Notes under the pieces: model-generated
The model's input: only the letters and a program-made list of their open reading frames with translations
Database searches by the model: none
What the model was told of the DNA's origin: nothing
Program-made: the position numbers and the translations under genes
In this document: positions 20,824 through 32,637 of the stretch, in pieces
Layout of the letters: every line of letters begins with the position of its first letter
Numbering within the stretch: position 1 is the first letter of the stretch
NCBI GenBank assembly: GCA_002786065.1
Contig: NHNY01000002.1
Location: 1,364,001-1,428,000, forward strand
Direction: 5' to 3'
DNA: 64,000 nt
Origin: Microcyclospora pomicola
Taxonomy: Eukaryota > Ascomycota > Dothideomycetes > Capnodiales

Positions 20824-23163
20824 TCATTGGCCACTCATCCATTGGCAATGGCATTCTCCGTCCACCAACTGATTCGTGGTAGTTTGGTAGGCAGAATACG
20901 GCGGATCGTCTTCACTAAGCAACACGATGACCGGATCGCCGTTGTCATCCATGACAGCTCCATACGAGTTGTCGTCCAGGATCTGGTATTGTTGGCAGTA
21001 CGGTTTGACAGTATTGCCGGAGACTCGACGCTCTTCAATCTTGACAACATATGGATAGAGTTCGAGGGTTTCATAGAGATCGCCATCACTCTGTCGCTTG
21101 TTGATTGGTGGAGGTGGTGGCCTTTGAGGTTTGTATTCGTCCTCGTCTCCAACAAACCCTGATACACCACTCGGCCATGGATATCCATCAGAAGTTCTGG
21201 TGAAGGTGGTGGTAGTGTACTTATTGGAGAAGGTGTAGACTCCACTCCGTGCAGAAACTGCGGCCACGGCCGACGAGGTAGTCCCGGCGCTGCCAGACCC
21301 GCTGGTCGTACTGGTCGCAGTGGTCGACGAGTCACTCACCATCGTCGATGTAGTCATGAAGGTAGGGCTGGGCGTTTCTTGGATGAAGATCAAACCCTCG
21401 AGACAAGTGTTATTCCATACGCAGAACCATGGCCTCTCGCCAGCCTTAGGAACGCTCTTTTGCACCAGCCATGAGGTGTCGAGAACAAAATTCTGCCTTT
21501 TGTCCATGCTCCTCTTGCTTCCGGCAGGTTCCGAAGCATTCAGCACGGATTCTGGAAGGACGACAAGCTTGTCATAATACGCCTCGAAATAATATGCCGG
21601 TCCAGAGGCCGGGCTATCAGTATCAGTCACTGTCAGGAACGGCGAGAATCTGGTCTGCAACCAAGAGAGTTGCGAACCGAAACTGATCTGAGTGCTGTTA
21701 GACGCATACATCAACCTTGCACCCAATGCATCGGAGGTGGTGTTCCATTCAACAACGATGGCGGCACCAGGCGCGTCATTCAAGTCACAACTCCAGGCGA
21801 CCTGCTGATCTGCTGATGTAAGACAAGCTGCTTGGGTGGCTTGAGGTGTGCTCATGGAGAGAGCGTAAGTACCGGTCGGTGGCGGTGCCATGGTCGGAGT
21901 GGCAATCGCACTGACATCGTACAAGGACGAAGCGCTTTGCTTGATCGTGCTGTGGCTGGAAGGGTCAGTACATGAACTTCAGAGACATGAAGATGGGCAC
22001 GAAACTTACGTCTTATCTTTCTTGTGAGATCCCATCACAAACCCTCCGATGACACCGCCAAGGACAGCAGCGATGAACCCGGTGACACACGCGGCGACTA
22101 TATAGCACCACACTGGGATACCTAGTATTCTGTGCTTGCGTTTCTCCTTCCATGATTTCTCGCTCCACGATTTATAGGTTTTGACCGAGTCGTCCGTCGT
22201 GGCCGACGGGGCGATACTGCGTCGTGTCTCCTGCCTGACGAGTGTAGATCCATCCGACATTGACTGCGGTTCGGCCTGAGGCGTCGGTTGAAGAGATTGA
22301 TGCATAAGAGGGAACCCAGGATCCGAGCCTGCCACCGGTGCGCGACTGTGCAGAGGTGTCGGCGGTACAGGCACTCCCAGCAGCGGCATTTTCTCCGGCC
22401 CATCTTCCGGATATCGTGTGTAAGGTGGTAGTTGCTCGGTGTGTCCATCCGCGCCGATGATGTCTTGTTCTTCACCATCCGGACCTCGTTGTCTGTTGAA
22501 TGCCCGATCCCGTCCAGGAAAGCCCACCGGTACAGGGTTTTGCGGCGCAAGGTCCTCATCGTCGTCTTCTTCCACGCCTTGCGGATACAAAGCGTACGGA
22601 TGCTGAGGCCCTCCTTGGTAGTCCGTCGACTGTCTTTGCGGGGTCCGGGCACTCATTGTGGTGGCCGTGCTCCCTGTCCGTGCCAGTGTGCCCTGCGGAT
22701 ACATGCCGTATGGATGGCTCGGTCCCGACGTCATTCTCGGCGTGCTCGACCGCGCAAAGACGTGTGAGGACGCAGACGATATGGAGCGATGTACAGGGTG
22801 GCTGGGCTCGAAGCTCAGCATCGGCTCCTCCTCGCCATCCTCCTGACTCATGAAAGGATTTTCCAGACTGTTCGACTTCTGTATGGATTCCCGGCGTTGC
22901 GGCGATGTCACTGTGTGTGCAAGGGTTCCAGGAGCGAATCTCAAAGACGGAGAGCGCATAGGTTCGTCGTACAAGTCACCGAAATCCTCCTCTCCGTCAT
23001 CTTCCGCCGCGCCTCGCTCTTCCTCCTCCTCCTCACTCCGCATCGGTCTGAACCCATCCGCCACTCCATCAAAGTCATCCACCTCGAATTCATCCGCAAA
23101 CACATCCTGGCTCACACGTGTCGGCGTCGCAGGGCCATCAAGCAATGAAGAGCGGCGGTCCAT
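20824..23163 (-). CDS. fungal single-pass membrane protein of unknown function (DUF7820-like)
   Basis: Two exons, 23163-22010 and 21955-20824, separated by a 54-nt intron with a GTAAGT donor; 762 codons, 761 residues. Residues 1-350 are acidic, Ser/Pro-rich and probably cytosolic, with two copies of a short motif around HPYGMYPQGT / HPYALYPQGV and the block HTEQLPPYTRYP. A Lys/Arg cluster (SWKEKRKHR) leads into one transmembrane helix at about 350-378 (VWCYIVAACVTGFIAAVLGGVIGGFVMG). The roughly 380-residue C-terminal part has several Cys and a Thr/Ser/Gly linker, consistent with a lumenal or extracellular domain. Positive charges on the N-terminal side support an N-in orientation. The layout matches the fungal DUF7820 family as I remember it; no biochemical role is known to me. 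Confidence 0.85.
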
Positions 23164-24711
23164 GGCCGTGGTGATGGTGATGGTTGTTGTGATCTACTTG
23201 TTGGTTCTTCCCGGGCGCAGATCCGGGGGGCTGTGTCTGACGTCCAGCACACGTTCACCTTCGGGCCAGCCGGCGGCCCAAAACACGACAACAATCGACG
23301 GTGGCGGTGAGTAGAAGTGAAGGCGAGTCGGAAGAAGCGAATGAATAGCCGGGTGTCGAGAGTTGTGTGTGGTGTGTGTGTTGTATGTGTGTGTGGTGTG
23401 GGTGAGGGCGAGGTGAGATGTGAGGGAAGGCGTTGCGAGGAGCGCCCCGGCTCGGCGATCCCTCGACTTCTCCTCCAGTCTCATCATCGCCGGGCAGTAG
23501 TCAGCCAAGCCCAGCCCCCCGGCCCAATGATAATGAACCACACAAGCACCATTATTTCCCGCGGCCTCCCCTCCCCGGCAAAAGGCAAAAGCTTGCTTTC
23601 TTCGCATGGCCCTCGACCATCCACTAATTCCATGGTATCGGTCTCGCACATCTCGCATCTCCAACGAACTAAGCAAAACCACCGAGAAGATCAGTCCGTC
23701 TATGGTGTGACATCTGCCCAGCTCGACCGAAGCAGCGATAAACCCGTCCCACGACCCCATCCGCTTAACAAGATCTCTACAACATCCGCAGATTAGATCA
23801 ATGCCATGAACAATCAGGATATCTTGTAATAACCTGGCACGGCCATGACTTTCGAAACAGCCAACGTCTATAGCGTATGCTCACCGTGGAAGTTGCCGGT
23901 GAGATGTCCCGCCAAGTGACGGGACTGGAGCTATCGAAGTGTAGTGTTCAACGATGCATAGCCGCCTTGACCAAGCGAGATCGACGAACCGAGATCAAAA
24001 CGTTTACTGTGCGGTGTCTCTGGCGGATATGGCAAGGTATGAAAGTCATGATCGAAATGCAAGGCAAGGGGAGGTCACATTCCATTTCCCTCATGGCCGA
24101 GCCATACCGAGGGTGATGAGACCGCATGTACTGAACGGTCTCTAACCATGTTATCGTGTTATCATGTCTCTGCATCGATCTGTCTATCAGACCTATACCG
24201 CTACGTACGTGCAGATATAACAGAACCAAGTTTTCGCCGCTTTTTACACTCTACCTGGATCTTCGATAGGAGCACACGGATACTTCTTAGACCAAAGCCT
24301 GTCGAAACGGTCTCATGCCTGGTCGCGTATGGAGTCCGAAACGAGCTTGTACATGCGATGACAGGCGGAGGTGAGTGTTACACTTTCAAAATTGGAGCTA
24401 CTACTCAAACTATGCAAGAGGAAAACCCGCAAGTCCATCTATCATGATAAGCATTGCTCTGCACATCCTTCGCGCCAGCTGCTTGCCACAGTGGGTGGCG
24501 GGGGAAAGGACGGCAAAACCCATCTAGGCTGGGGTGTGCCTTATGCTGTGGCTACTCCACGCATTGCGGCGTCGTGGGAGGAGAGAAGACAGATCAGAGC
24601 TCGGACAGTTGCCGGCTCTGTGTAGTCAGGTGCTAGGGAATTCGTATCATTGACTTGAGATGTCGTTGGGAATCGTGCAGATGAAGGCCCTGCGACCACC
24701 CACACGACTCT
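23164..24711. other. intergenic region with GT-rich tract
   Basis: Promoter side of the membrane-protein gene and 3' side of HMG-CoA synthase. A GT-rich tract lies at 23363-23405. A 79-codon frame at 23877-24116 (+) is open but unsupported. Confidence 0.5.
23363..23405 (+). repeat. GT-rich low-complexity tract
   Basis: Imperfect GTGTGG/GTGTGT run, about 200-240 nt upstream of the minus-strand membrane-protein start. Probably promoter low complexity. Confidence 0.6.
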
Positions 24712-26237
24712 CTATTGCTTAATCTCATATTTGCGGCGGAACATGTCGTCCACGCCCGTCAGGTAGTAGGTACCGGGAGTGATGGAATCAGTCTTGCCGA
24801 CTGGGGTGTAGTTGTTCTTGAGGTGAGCGTGCTCACGCATGTTGCACATCTCGTCGTATACCTCGGGTGCCACGGTGTTGCGGGCATCTAGTCTGCTGTG
24901 GAGATCGATTTTCTGTGCCATCTCTTCGGTGCTTCCTCGCACCTTGAACGAGAACATGGAAGCCGCAAGACCGGATCCATAAGAGAAGACGCCCACACGC
25001 TTGCCTTGGAGGTTCTCGGAAGTGATGTTGGAGATGAGTGAGACGAGCGAAGAGTAGACAGATGCGGTGTACATGTTACCGCACATGGTGGGAACCAAGA
25101 CACCAGGCTGGACCCGCTGGGCAAACCGCTTCTTGGAAAGGCCGACAAAGGTCTTCTCAACGGTCTTGTCGGTGATGGAGGCATCGTATGAGACGTCCTT
25201 GACCTCTGCCGGGACATCCTTGAAGATTTCAGCATCAGGGTTGTTCAGGTAGTCGTTGTAGAGCAGTCTGCCGTAGCTCTTGGACACGAGTTTGCAAGTT
25301 GGCGAGTGGAAGATCATGTGGTCGAAACGATCAAGAGGAGTCTCGAGCTCGTATGTGCCGTTCACGCCATTGGTGTGCTCCCCGTTTGTGCCGTTCACCT
25401 CTTGTGTACCACTGACACCGTTTGAGCCGTTCACTCCATTCACTCCGTTGGTCGCGTGGCCATTGGCCAAGCTCTTGACCTTCTTCTCGCGCTCGTTGTA
25501 CGCCTTGTAGCAAGCGTCCACCGCCTCCGAGTAGCACTTGATGGAGAAGTGACCGTCAACGAGGGGGTACTCGCTGGTCAGATCCGCCTTGTAGAAATCG
25601 TATGCGTGGGTCATATAGCTTCCACGAAGGCCAGGCTCGAACGCAAGAGGGGCGTCGGGGCCGACCAGCATAGCCACACATCCAGCACCACCAGTCGGTC
25701 TTGCAGCACCCTTCTTGTATAATGCGATGTCGCCCGCAACCACAATAGCGTTCCGGCCGTCCCAAGCCGAGGAGTCGACCCAGTTCAGTGCGTTGAACAA
25801 GGCATTGGTGCCACCGTAGCATGCATTGACGGTGTCCACGCCCTCCACGTTGGTGTTGCCCGACGGCGCAAACAGCTGCATGAGCACCGACTTGACGGAT
25901 TTGGACTTGTCCAGGAGCGTCTCGGTGCCGACTTCTAATCTGCCGATCGAGGTGGGGTCGATGTTGTACTTCTTCATGAGGGAGGAGACGGTAGTCAGGG
26001 CGAGGGAGTAGATGTCTTCACGGTCGTCGCAGAAGGCCATCTTGGTCTGGCCGAGGCCAATGGTGTATTTGCCAGGGCTCACGCCATCGAACTTCTCGAG
26101 TTCGCTTTGCTCGACGCACTGGGGGGTGGAATCAGTCGATCGCGGCTCGTACAAAACGGGTCATTCCCAAGCACACGTACCTGGTTGGGGAAGTACAGCT
26201 CAATGGCCTTGATTCCGATGTTCTGAGGACGCTCCAT
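24712..26237 (-). CDS. erg13: hydroxymethylglutaryl-CoA synthase (HMGS, ERG13)
   Basis: Two exons, 26237-26181 ([19 protein letters not shown]) and 26118-24712; the 62-nt intron has a GTACGT donor; 487 residues. It condenses acetyl-CoA with acetoacetyl-CoA to HMG-CoA in the mevalonate/ergosterol pathway. The catalytic triad is visible: Glu in [11 protein letters not shown] (about 83), the nucleophilic Cys in [10 protein letters not shown] (about 121) and His in IFHSPTCKL (about 289), plus [11 protein letters not shown]. Between about residues 233 and 272 lies an Asn-Gly-rich insert (NGVNG, NGTNG units) on the loop before the His block; fungal HMGS often vary here. No N-terminal targeting peptide, so cytosolic. 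A purine-rich tract at 26464-26500 (pyrimidine-rich in the sense strand) sits in the promoter. Confidence 0.97.
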
Positions 26238-27092
26238 GATGTGTTGATTGTGTAGGAGAGTCGCGGGGAAGAGGAGTCGAGGCGGCAAAGATTATGATAT
26301 AAAGGTATTGGAATCGTGGGCGGGGTTAAGAGCGGTCAGGGTATTATTGAGGGCGAACCAGCCGGCGTCTCTCAACGTTTGCGCCTGAGATAAATTAGCC
26401 GCAGGGTGGTGATTGCGGAAGGAGGCGAGGATGGTGGTTGGATGTAGGTATGGAGGAATGATTGAGAGGGAGAAGAAGGAGAAGAGCGAAGACGAAGGAA
26501 TTGTATTTGACGGGAAATGATGTTCACCATTTTTGCGTGGAATGGGACCATGTTTGCCAGAATCGCACCACATTGGCGACGTTCGGTGATGCGCCGCGAC
26601 TTTTTACTTCCGCCAACGCCTAAACTCGTCCGATCCCTGCATCCAACGTCCGCCTATTGGTTGCGTCGCCCCGACCAAATGTGCCAATCTCGACGACACT
26701 ATCTCACTATAAGGCATCCCACCATTTTCAATGCAACTCTGGCATCATTTCATGAATGTCTTATGATTAGCTGGAGGTATTATTGTTCGACTTCGATCCA
26801 CTACTGATGCACCATCCGATGTGGTGAAACCCCTGTCTTCCCCGTCGTCACGTTCGAAATCTGGTTGAGGGTCTCTTAAGGTAAGGTAGGCTTGCTGTGG
26901 CAAAACAAGGTCGTGATCAGTCGATACAGATTGCATACGGAATATTATAGTATCAGCAACATTACAGGAAAACTTCGATATGTACAAACTCCATCCAATT
27001 CCAGCACGGCTATCTTTCTTGCACCAGCAACTAGAGACTCCACCAGTCCCTGCATAAGGTACACGAGTGATCGACCTCTCTGCATCATTCGC
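26238..27092. other. HMG-CoA synthase promoter region
   Basis: Contains the sense-strand pyrimidine tract (26464-26500), a TATA-like TTTATATCA close to the start codon, and GTAAGGTA at 26881. I could not identify a convincing sterol-response element. Confidence 0.45.
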
Positions 27093-27741
27093 TCAAGCGA
27101 TCTGGCCACGAACGGCACCAGGCACAGCCAAGCTCGAGTGCACATCGGCGAAGAACCCGCTGGGATTCTGTTCGATCTGCTTCACGTTGAACATCGCGCC
27201 CGGGTCCTGCGCAGTGCTGTTGAACACCCGGAATGGACCCTGCTGGCATCCGAAGGAGATGGCTTCCTTCTCGTCGCCGATCGGGTTCGAGAAGGCGATG
27301 CGTGGAGGGCCACTGGCGCCCTTCTTGGCCTCGTGGATGTGCGTGCCGGTAAGTGCGGCCGACTGGTAGGTGCCCTTGAAGCCGTTGAGAGTGATGTACC
27401 AGCAGATGAAGTTGCTGTCGCTGTTGATGCCGAGCTCGTATTTGCCCTTGGCGCCCTGTACAATCATCAGTTTGTACATACTCAACGCGAATGGTGTGGT
27501 AAAGTAGATGCATAGAACTTACAGCAAGACCGCCCGTCGGCGTGGTGCCATTGACAACCTGGTCAGGCGTTGCAAACACAGTGTAGGTCGAAGTGAAATC
27601 AAACGGGAACTGAGAGAGGGACTTCAAGCTCTTGTCGCAGCTCTTGTCGCCTTTGTGGCCGCGCCAGCCACGGCCAGGTGCAGCCAGAGTGTTGTCAGCG
27701 AACAAGGCCAGAGCCACAGCAGCGATGGCGAAGGTCTTCAT
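27093..27741 (-). CDS. secreted CHRD-domain protein
   Basis: Two exons, 27741-27523 and 27455-27093, joined in phase 0 across a 67-nt intron (GTAAGT donor); 193 residues. The N-terminus MKTFAIAAVALALFADNTLA is a clear signal peptide. A short basic linker (GRGWRGHKGDK) leads into a beta-rich CHRD domain (chordin-type fold): FTSTYTVFATPDQVVNG, NFICWYITLNGFKGTY, LTGTHIHEAKKGASGPP, NPSGFFADVHSSLAVPGA, ending VRGQIA. The HIHxA motif and final VRGQ are family hallmarks. Fungal members are abundant secreted proteins of unclear role. TATAAAG lies about 135 nt upstream. Confidence 0.88.
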
Positions 27742-28849
27742 GATCAGGCTGGGAAGAGCTTGTGAGTGCGAAGAAAGCGAGAATGTGACCGAAGTGTCTG
27801 TATGATAGGGAGATGTTGTATTGAGGAGCTGATGATGGATACAAAGAATTCAATAGCGATCTATGTCTTGCTCTTTATACCATCTACGACTGATCCATCA
27901 TGTGCATCTACGCCATTGCTGATGCTACATGAAGACCATACCAAGAGCGCATTGTTGATGCCGCACAGTCAACTTCGGATCAGCTTCATCATCCCCAACG
28001 AGTAGCCTGTTGGCGAACATTGGCAGTGTCTCCATTCTCCTCTTTGCAAACATGTTACTGCTGCATGAGGATGTCTTGAAGACGGATGACTCTCTTTCCG
28101 ACCGGCCAAGCTCTGGGTTCCAAGCGCTGGGCATGTATGCACCCCAGATTTTGGGTGTCTGTAGCGGCTTAGCATGATCGAAATTAGACGCCCAGAGCAG
28201 ATGGAGTCTTGGTTTGAGGCGCAGAGGTCTGACTTTGACACATCAAATAATGAAGTATGTCGTTATTCGGAACGGCGATATCGAGGCGCAGGGCCTTGGC
28301 CGTTACGTATGCGCTGTTTCCTTCAAACCTTGGTCGAGAGGGCAGTCTCCCAATCGTAGTTGGAGGTTGCCATCTATGAGCTGTGACGGCTACCCTGATT
28401 GCAATGGTGCAGTTGACAATGAGGTTTCGTCGAAGTTGAAGCACTGGGGATGTATCTAGAGGGCTTCTCAATGGTCGTGTACACGAATGTACCTCAAGGT
28501 CGATCTGATTCTGGACCATGACGTCGATCCACGCTGGTCCTAACACGTACCGCAGCCTTAACTCTTGGAAAAGCTATCATACCTAGGTAGGCAGCTTGAC
28601 AGGATCCGGTCCAAGCCTTGGAAGCGCTTTTAAGAGCATTGGCAGGAAGTATCGTTGTCAGTGTGCGCGAGTAGAACAGACTACTGTGTCGTCGTTGATG
28701 ATGAGCGCGTGCATGCTCCATGGAGACAGCTGAGCGCACGGCCGCGCGAGGCTCGGTCCACAGCCGGATCCTAAACCACACTCCAGCCTGCAGGTCCCAG
28801 CTCGTGCACCGCATCATCAATATCATCACTGTTGTGCGTGACCTCCACA
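27742..28849. other. divergent promoter region
   Basis: Between the divergently transcribed CHRD (-) and oligoribonuclease (+) genes. TATAAA (minus strand) at about 27874-27879 serves CHRD. No additional gene recognised. Confidence 0.5.
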
Positions 28850-29428
28850 ATGCCGGAAACAAGATCCAAGGAACCGCTGGTGTGGGTTGATTGTGAGATG
28901 ACCGGGCTAGATGTCGACGGCAAGGACACCATCATGTCGCTCGCCGCCTTCATCACCGACGCCGAACTCAACATCCTGGATGATACCGGATATGAAGCTG
29001 TCATCCACCATTCCAAGGAGCAGCTGGATGCCATGGGCGAGTGGTGCACGAAGCATCACGCCGCGAGCGGGCTAACCCAAGCATGTCTGGAGTCCTCCAT
29101 GACTGCCGAGACCGCCGCCGCAGAATTGCTGGCGTATATCCAAAAATTCGCGCCGGAGCGAAAGAAAGCATTGCTAGCTGGCAACACAGTGCATGCGGAT
29201 CGGATGTTCTTGGCCAAGGAACCGTGGACGAAGGTCGTCAAGCATCTGCACCATCGGATCTTGGACGTCAGCGCCATCAAGGAGGCGGCGAGGCGGTGGG
29301 CCCCGGTCGCGGTGCTGAAGAAAAGTCCACAGAAGAAGGGACTGCATGAGGCCAAGGCAGACATTCTCGAGAGTATTGAGGAGGCGAGGTATTATAAGAA
29401 AGTGTTCTTCGACGTGATCCAAGCGTGA
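28850..29428 (+). CDS. rex2: oligoribonuclease / RNA exonuclease Rex2 family (DEDDh)
   Basis: Single exon, 192 residues from ATG at 28850; a TTG six codons upstream is not a start. It has the DEDDh 3'-5' exonuclease set: D14 and E16 in VWVDCEMTGL, D117 in NTVHADRMF, and H166 with D171 in GLHEAKADI. Length (about 190-200) and the DTIMSLAAFITDAELNIL block are typical of Orn/Rex2, which degrades 2-5 nt RNA oligomers, in yeast mainly in mitochondria. No strong mitochondrial presequence is visible in this reading, so an upstream spliced presequence or dual location is possible. Confidence 0.95.
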   Translation: MPETRSKEPLVWVDCEMTGLDVDGKDTIMSLAAFITDAELNILDDTGYEAVIHHSKEQLDAMGEWCTKHHAASGLTQACLESSMTAETAAAELLAYIQKFAPERKKALLAGNTVHADRMFLAKEPWTKVVKHLHHRILDVSAIKEAARRWAPVAVLKKSPQKKGLHEAKADILESIEEARYYKKVFFDVIQA

Positions 29429-29899
29429 TCGATTGACGGACCGCTACTGCGAACTCCAGCAGACCGAACGACCTAAAACAAAATACGAGTCAGCAGTGCA
29501 CGCATATAGACAGCGGCCGAGCGAATCGGGTCAAACAGTGTTGCCACGAGGAATGAGGCGTTGCACCGAATTCAAAACATACGACCACACCTTCAGCCGC
29601 TTATCTGCTCTGCTAAGCCTTATGCCTGACCCACACTTGCTGATAGTCGTACAGTCAGAGCAGCTATCGTGCTGTTGAGCGGAGACCTTTCGACATTTGT
29701 TGTAACAACAAGTCATGGCAGCGAAATAGAATGGCAATGCCGAACAGCGGTACTCCACATCTGTCATAACAAGCAGATACATTTACAGCATCATCAACCA
29801 TAAAGAAGTACCAATCAGGGCATGACACAAAGCTGGGAAAAATGTCAAAAGCGACGGCTCGTATCGCCAACATCTGAGAACCCAGATCGCCGCAAGCTT
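29429..29899. other. intergenic gap
   Basis: 3' flanks of the oligoribonuclease and of the small candidate gene on the other strand. Nothing further seen. Confidence 0.5.
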
Positions 29900-30359
29900 T
29901 CAGCGAGTGCCACCCAAGAACCACGTTAGACGGTCATGCGTTTCATTGAGCCAACTTTGCATGGTGGGCACCAAGCTTGGGTCTTTCGACGAGCTCTGTG
30001 TTGCTTCAGAGTCAATGACATACCCTCGAGCGACAAGGGGAGCGACCGACCATAGTAGCAGACTCTTCGTCCATTGAAGAGTGTTTCTGTTCATGAGCTT
30101 TGGCATGCTTGGCGAGGTTTGCTTCCGTTACTGGACTCGGTCCGCTATTGAGGCTAGCGTTGCTCGCGGCAGTCAAACCAGTGTTGATGCCAGAGACCGA
30201 AGCACCGCCTTGGACATCGTCAAGGTTGTCCTGGGTCGAGGTATGCTGGAAAGCTGTCTCACTGATGGGGCAGCAAACAATCAGTTGATACTATGCATAA
30301 CAGAGTCGAACAATATGGACCCACGTCTGAACCCTGGTCTGCTTTGATGTGTTGGCCAT
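29900..30359 (-). CDS. candidate small spliced gene, unrecognised
   Basis: Coding-like on the minus strand though not a single frame. Starts at ATG 30359 (MANTSKQTR), then a frame reading HTSTQDNLDDVQGGASVSGI, TGLTAASNASLNSGPSPVTE and ANLAKHAKAHEQKHSSMDEE, then a shift to a frame ending SLVPTMQSWLNETH, DRLTWFLGGTR and TGA at 29902-29900. Both shifts can be explained by introns of about 48-85 nt and about 54 nt, with usable AG acceptors but weak donors (GTTCAG or GTTATG; GTCGGT). The predicted product is about 100 residues, hydrophilic, with a Lys/His-rich helix and an amphipathic C-terminus. I recognise no family. The alternative is a decayed gene. Confidence 0.4.
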
Positions 30360-30980
30360 GCTGGTGTGGTAACTATCAACGGGTTGGACACACGTGATGA
30401 GAGTCAGGTGGGTGGTACGTAAGTACAAAGTGATGTGCAATGGCTTCACATGGAAAGCTGGCTATGGGAGCGGATGGAGAGTTTGGAACATCGGAGTCGC
30501 AAAGAAGAGAGGAAGCGCCTTTTATCTATCATCTACTACAGTATGCGCAGGAGATATCAGCCGCGTCGTCGAGGAACTTCGAGCATTTTGCCATCTCGTC
30601 ACAAGTCTTTGCAAGCGTGTGCCATTCATCATAGGTAAGGTAGGCAATGAATGTGAGAATTGTTATGCTAGAATCTGGCTGTAGGATCCAACCCCTAGCC
30701 ACTAGGTGACATTGCCGCGCTGATCAGCCAATTACCTGCTCTGGATGTGGGATAGAATAGTACTAGTCCTGTGCGTGCATTGTGTTAGGTGCGAATCTGG
30801 AAGGCGGCCTCAATCAAGGGCTTAGCCACGCCGGCAAACTGGCCATGATCTGGCTGACAAGCTTATAGACATCAAGTGCATGCTGTATGTAACACAGCAT
30901 TCATGTGCCAACCCTAGCGATGTCTCGAGCTGCCTCACTACCGACGGTGCCTGGACGAGTATCACCGGTCTCGTCGGGGC

Positions 30981-31028
30981 ACCTGTGAGCGGACACAGAC
31001 TCTAAGCTGCTGACAAAGTCGAAGCTGC
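30981..31028 (-). repeat. inverted repeat, copy 1
   Basis: Read on the minus strand, these 48 nt match 31362-31409 on the plus strand at 40 of 48 positions; seven of the eight differences are transitions. Both copies can encode S(F/L)DFVS(S/N)L(E/G)SV(S/P)AHR. Confidence 0.75.
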
Positions 31029-31361
31029 CCGCGTTTGCCTGTCGAGCTTCGAGCTCATGCCGGGTATGGACGTTCCACATTTCGCGAGCCATGACGCTGA
31101 TAAGCGCAACAACAGTGCGCTTCTCAGACAACGAACACTAGCCGATCTGAACTTCTAGTGCGCTATTCCCTTTCATTCACGACGGATGTACATATTCTTA
31201 TCGATTGCATACCTTTTACTTGACGTCGAGGGCAAGCGGACTTCAGGAGTTCTATAGAGTACAGCGACATGATATGAAATGCACACGAGGTCTTGCAATA
31301 CCGGCAATTCCTGATGGTGGCCAACAAAGACTGCCCGGCTCAGACCGTAGTGTAAGGTCGT

Positions 31362-31409
31362 GCAGCCTCGACTTCGTCAGCAACCTTGGGTCTGTGCCCG
31401 CTCATAGGT
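31362..31409 (+). repeat. inverted repeat, copy 2
   Basis: Partner of 30981-31028, in opposite orientation, centre-to-centre distance about 380 nt. Similarity fades outside the 48 nt. Confidence 0.75.
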
Positions 31410-31852
31410 TCTTGCTAGGGCAAATGTGCGCAAGCCAAGGTACAGATCCATGCTATGCGTGGAATCGTGATGGGAAGCATGAGTCTCGCTGATGTTGCGA
31501 AGTCCGTGGCATGCATACCTTACATTAGAAGGAGGCGCGCGAATCAGCTCCGAGTCTATCGACAGCGGTTGCAAGGAACTGCTACCTTCCCACTGTTAGA
31601 GCCTCGAAGCGCATGAGCCCCATCTGTGCATGCTACCTATGGACTTTGGCACAACATGCTGCAACCAGCGAAGACCTATGCTGTCCAGTAACGTCTTCGT
31701 GCTATGCCTTGCTACGCCATGCCACGGTAAGCGAAATCCCCATGCTGTCCGCAAAAGTTACGGATGTGCATGTAACCAAGCGAGATGCCGGACGGCGTGG
31801 GAGCCACGAATCAACGGTGCAGTGAGCTTGCCACGCTTGCCACGCCCTGCGG

Positions 31853-32341
31853 TCATGATGCATACATATGGGTATCTACCTTGAGGTAGCTGTCAAACAT
31901 TCCTGGAATCGAGATCGACATCTCGCCGCTAGCAGGTAAGGTAGACAGTACTGATTCTTGGGCTCCCTGCATCACTAGCAGCTGTGCCTGCATGATAAAC
32001 CCTGCCGAGCACCATGCTAGTTGATGCCACCCCTCTACAGATGCTACGAGTATGACACTGTGACGATCTGTTGCCGGCGATGGCACACTTTCTGCGCGCT
32101 GGACTCCCAATCTAAATTCTCAAAGCTGATGTGCTGACACCCTGGTCGAGTCTTCCACTGCCACACGGTCTCCAACCACCGTGCTTACACTACAGGCGGA
32201 TTTCGACGAGGGGGAGGCTTGCTGAACTTCAGTCCACGCCATATAGCAACGGACGAGCCTGGTTTCGTTCAATTCTCGCGATTCTTGTACACCGCACTCA
32301 GAGGTGAACAGCCCACGACTCTGGGGCTGTGACAAAGCCAA
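31853..32341 (-). other. possible gene relic
   Basis: Two adjoining minus-strand frames look protein-like: 32341-32120 (MALSQPQSRGLFTSECGVQE...) and 32110-31853 (QAQLLVMQGAQESVLSTLPA, then SGEMSISIPGMFDSYLK). They lie in different frames, and the only GT-AG pair I find between them would make an intron of about 29 nt, too short. I cannot name a family. Confidence 0.2.
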
Positions 32342-32637
32342 CCGCCATCGGAGCCGCGTCTTGCCGTTGATCTCTCATGACGAGATTCTCCGCGCGTTGT
32401 GTTGGCTGTGCATCAGCGCCGGCGGATTAGAGCGCGGATATGCTCCAGACACTCCTGCCAAGTTCACTCGAGCAATCAATGTCAGGGACCTTTATGACCA
32501 GGGACGGAGTTAAGTCTCGGTCTGCAGTGCCTGATTGAGCTTCATTGATCCGTGTCTCGTGTGAACGGACTTAGGCTTCGTATCGCCGTTCCAACACATA
32601 TCACGACTTGACTGTGCCGCGACTGAAGCTGACCTGA

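Noticed and set aside
23877-24116. 79-codon plus-strand frame (MLTVEVAGEMSRQVTGLEL...)
   Set aside because: No recognisable motif, splice context or promoter; this length is expected by chance in about 1.5 kb of roughly 50% GC sequence.
26390-26440. Sterol regulatory element upstream of HMG-CoA synthase (ATCACCACCC)
   Set aside because: It differs from the ATCACNCCAC consensus at key positions and stands alone.
30435-30690. Three overlapping open frames on the plus strand
   Set aside because: All three frames being open together points to local base composition, not coding; none resembles a known protein.
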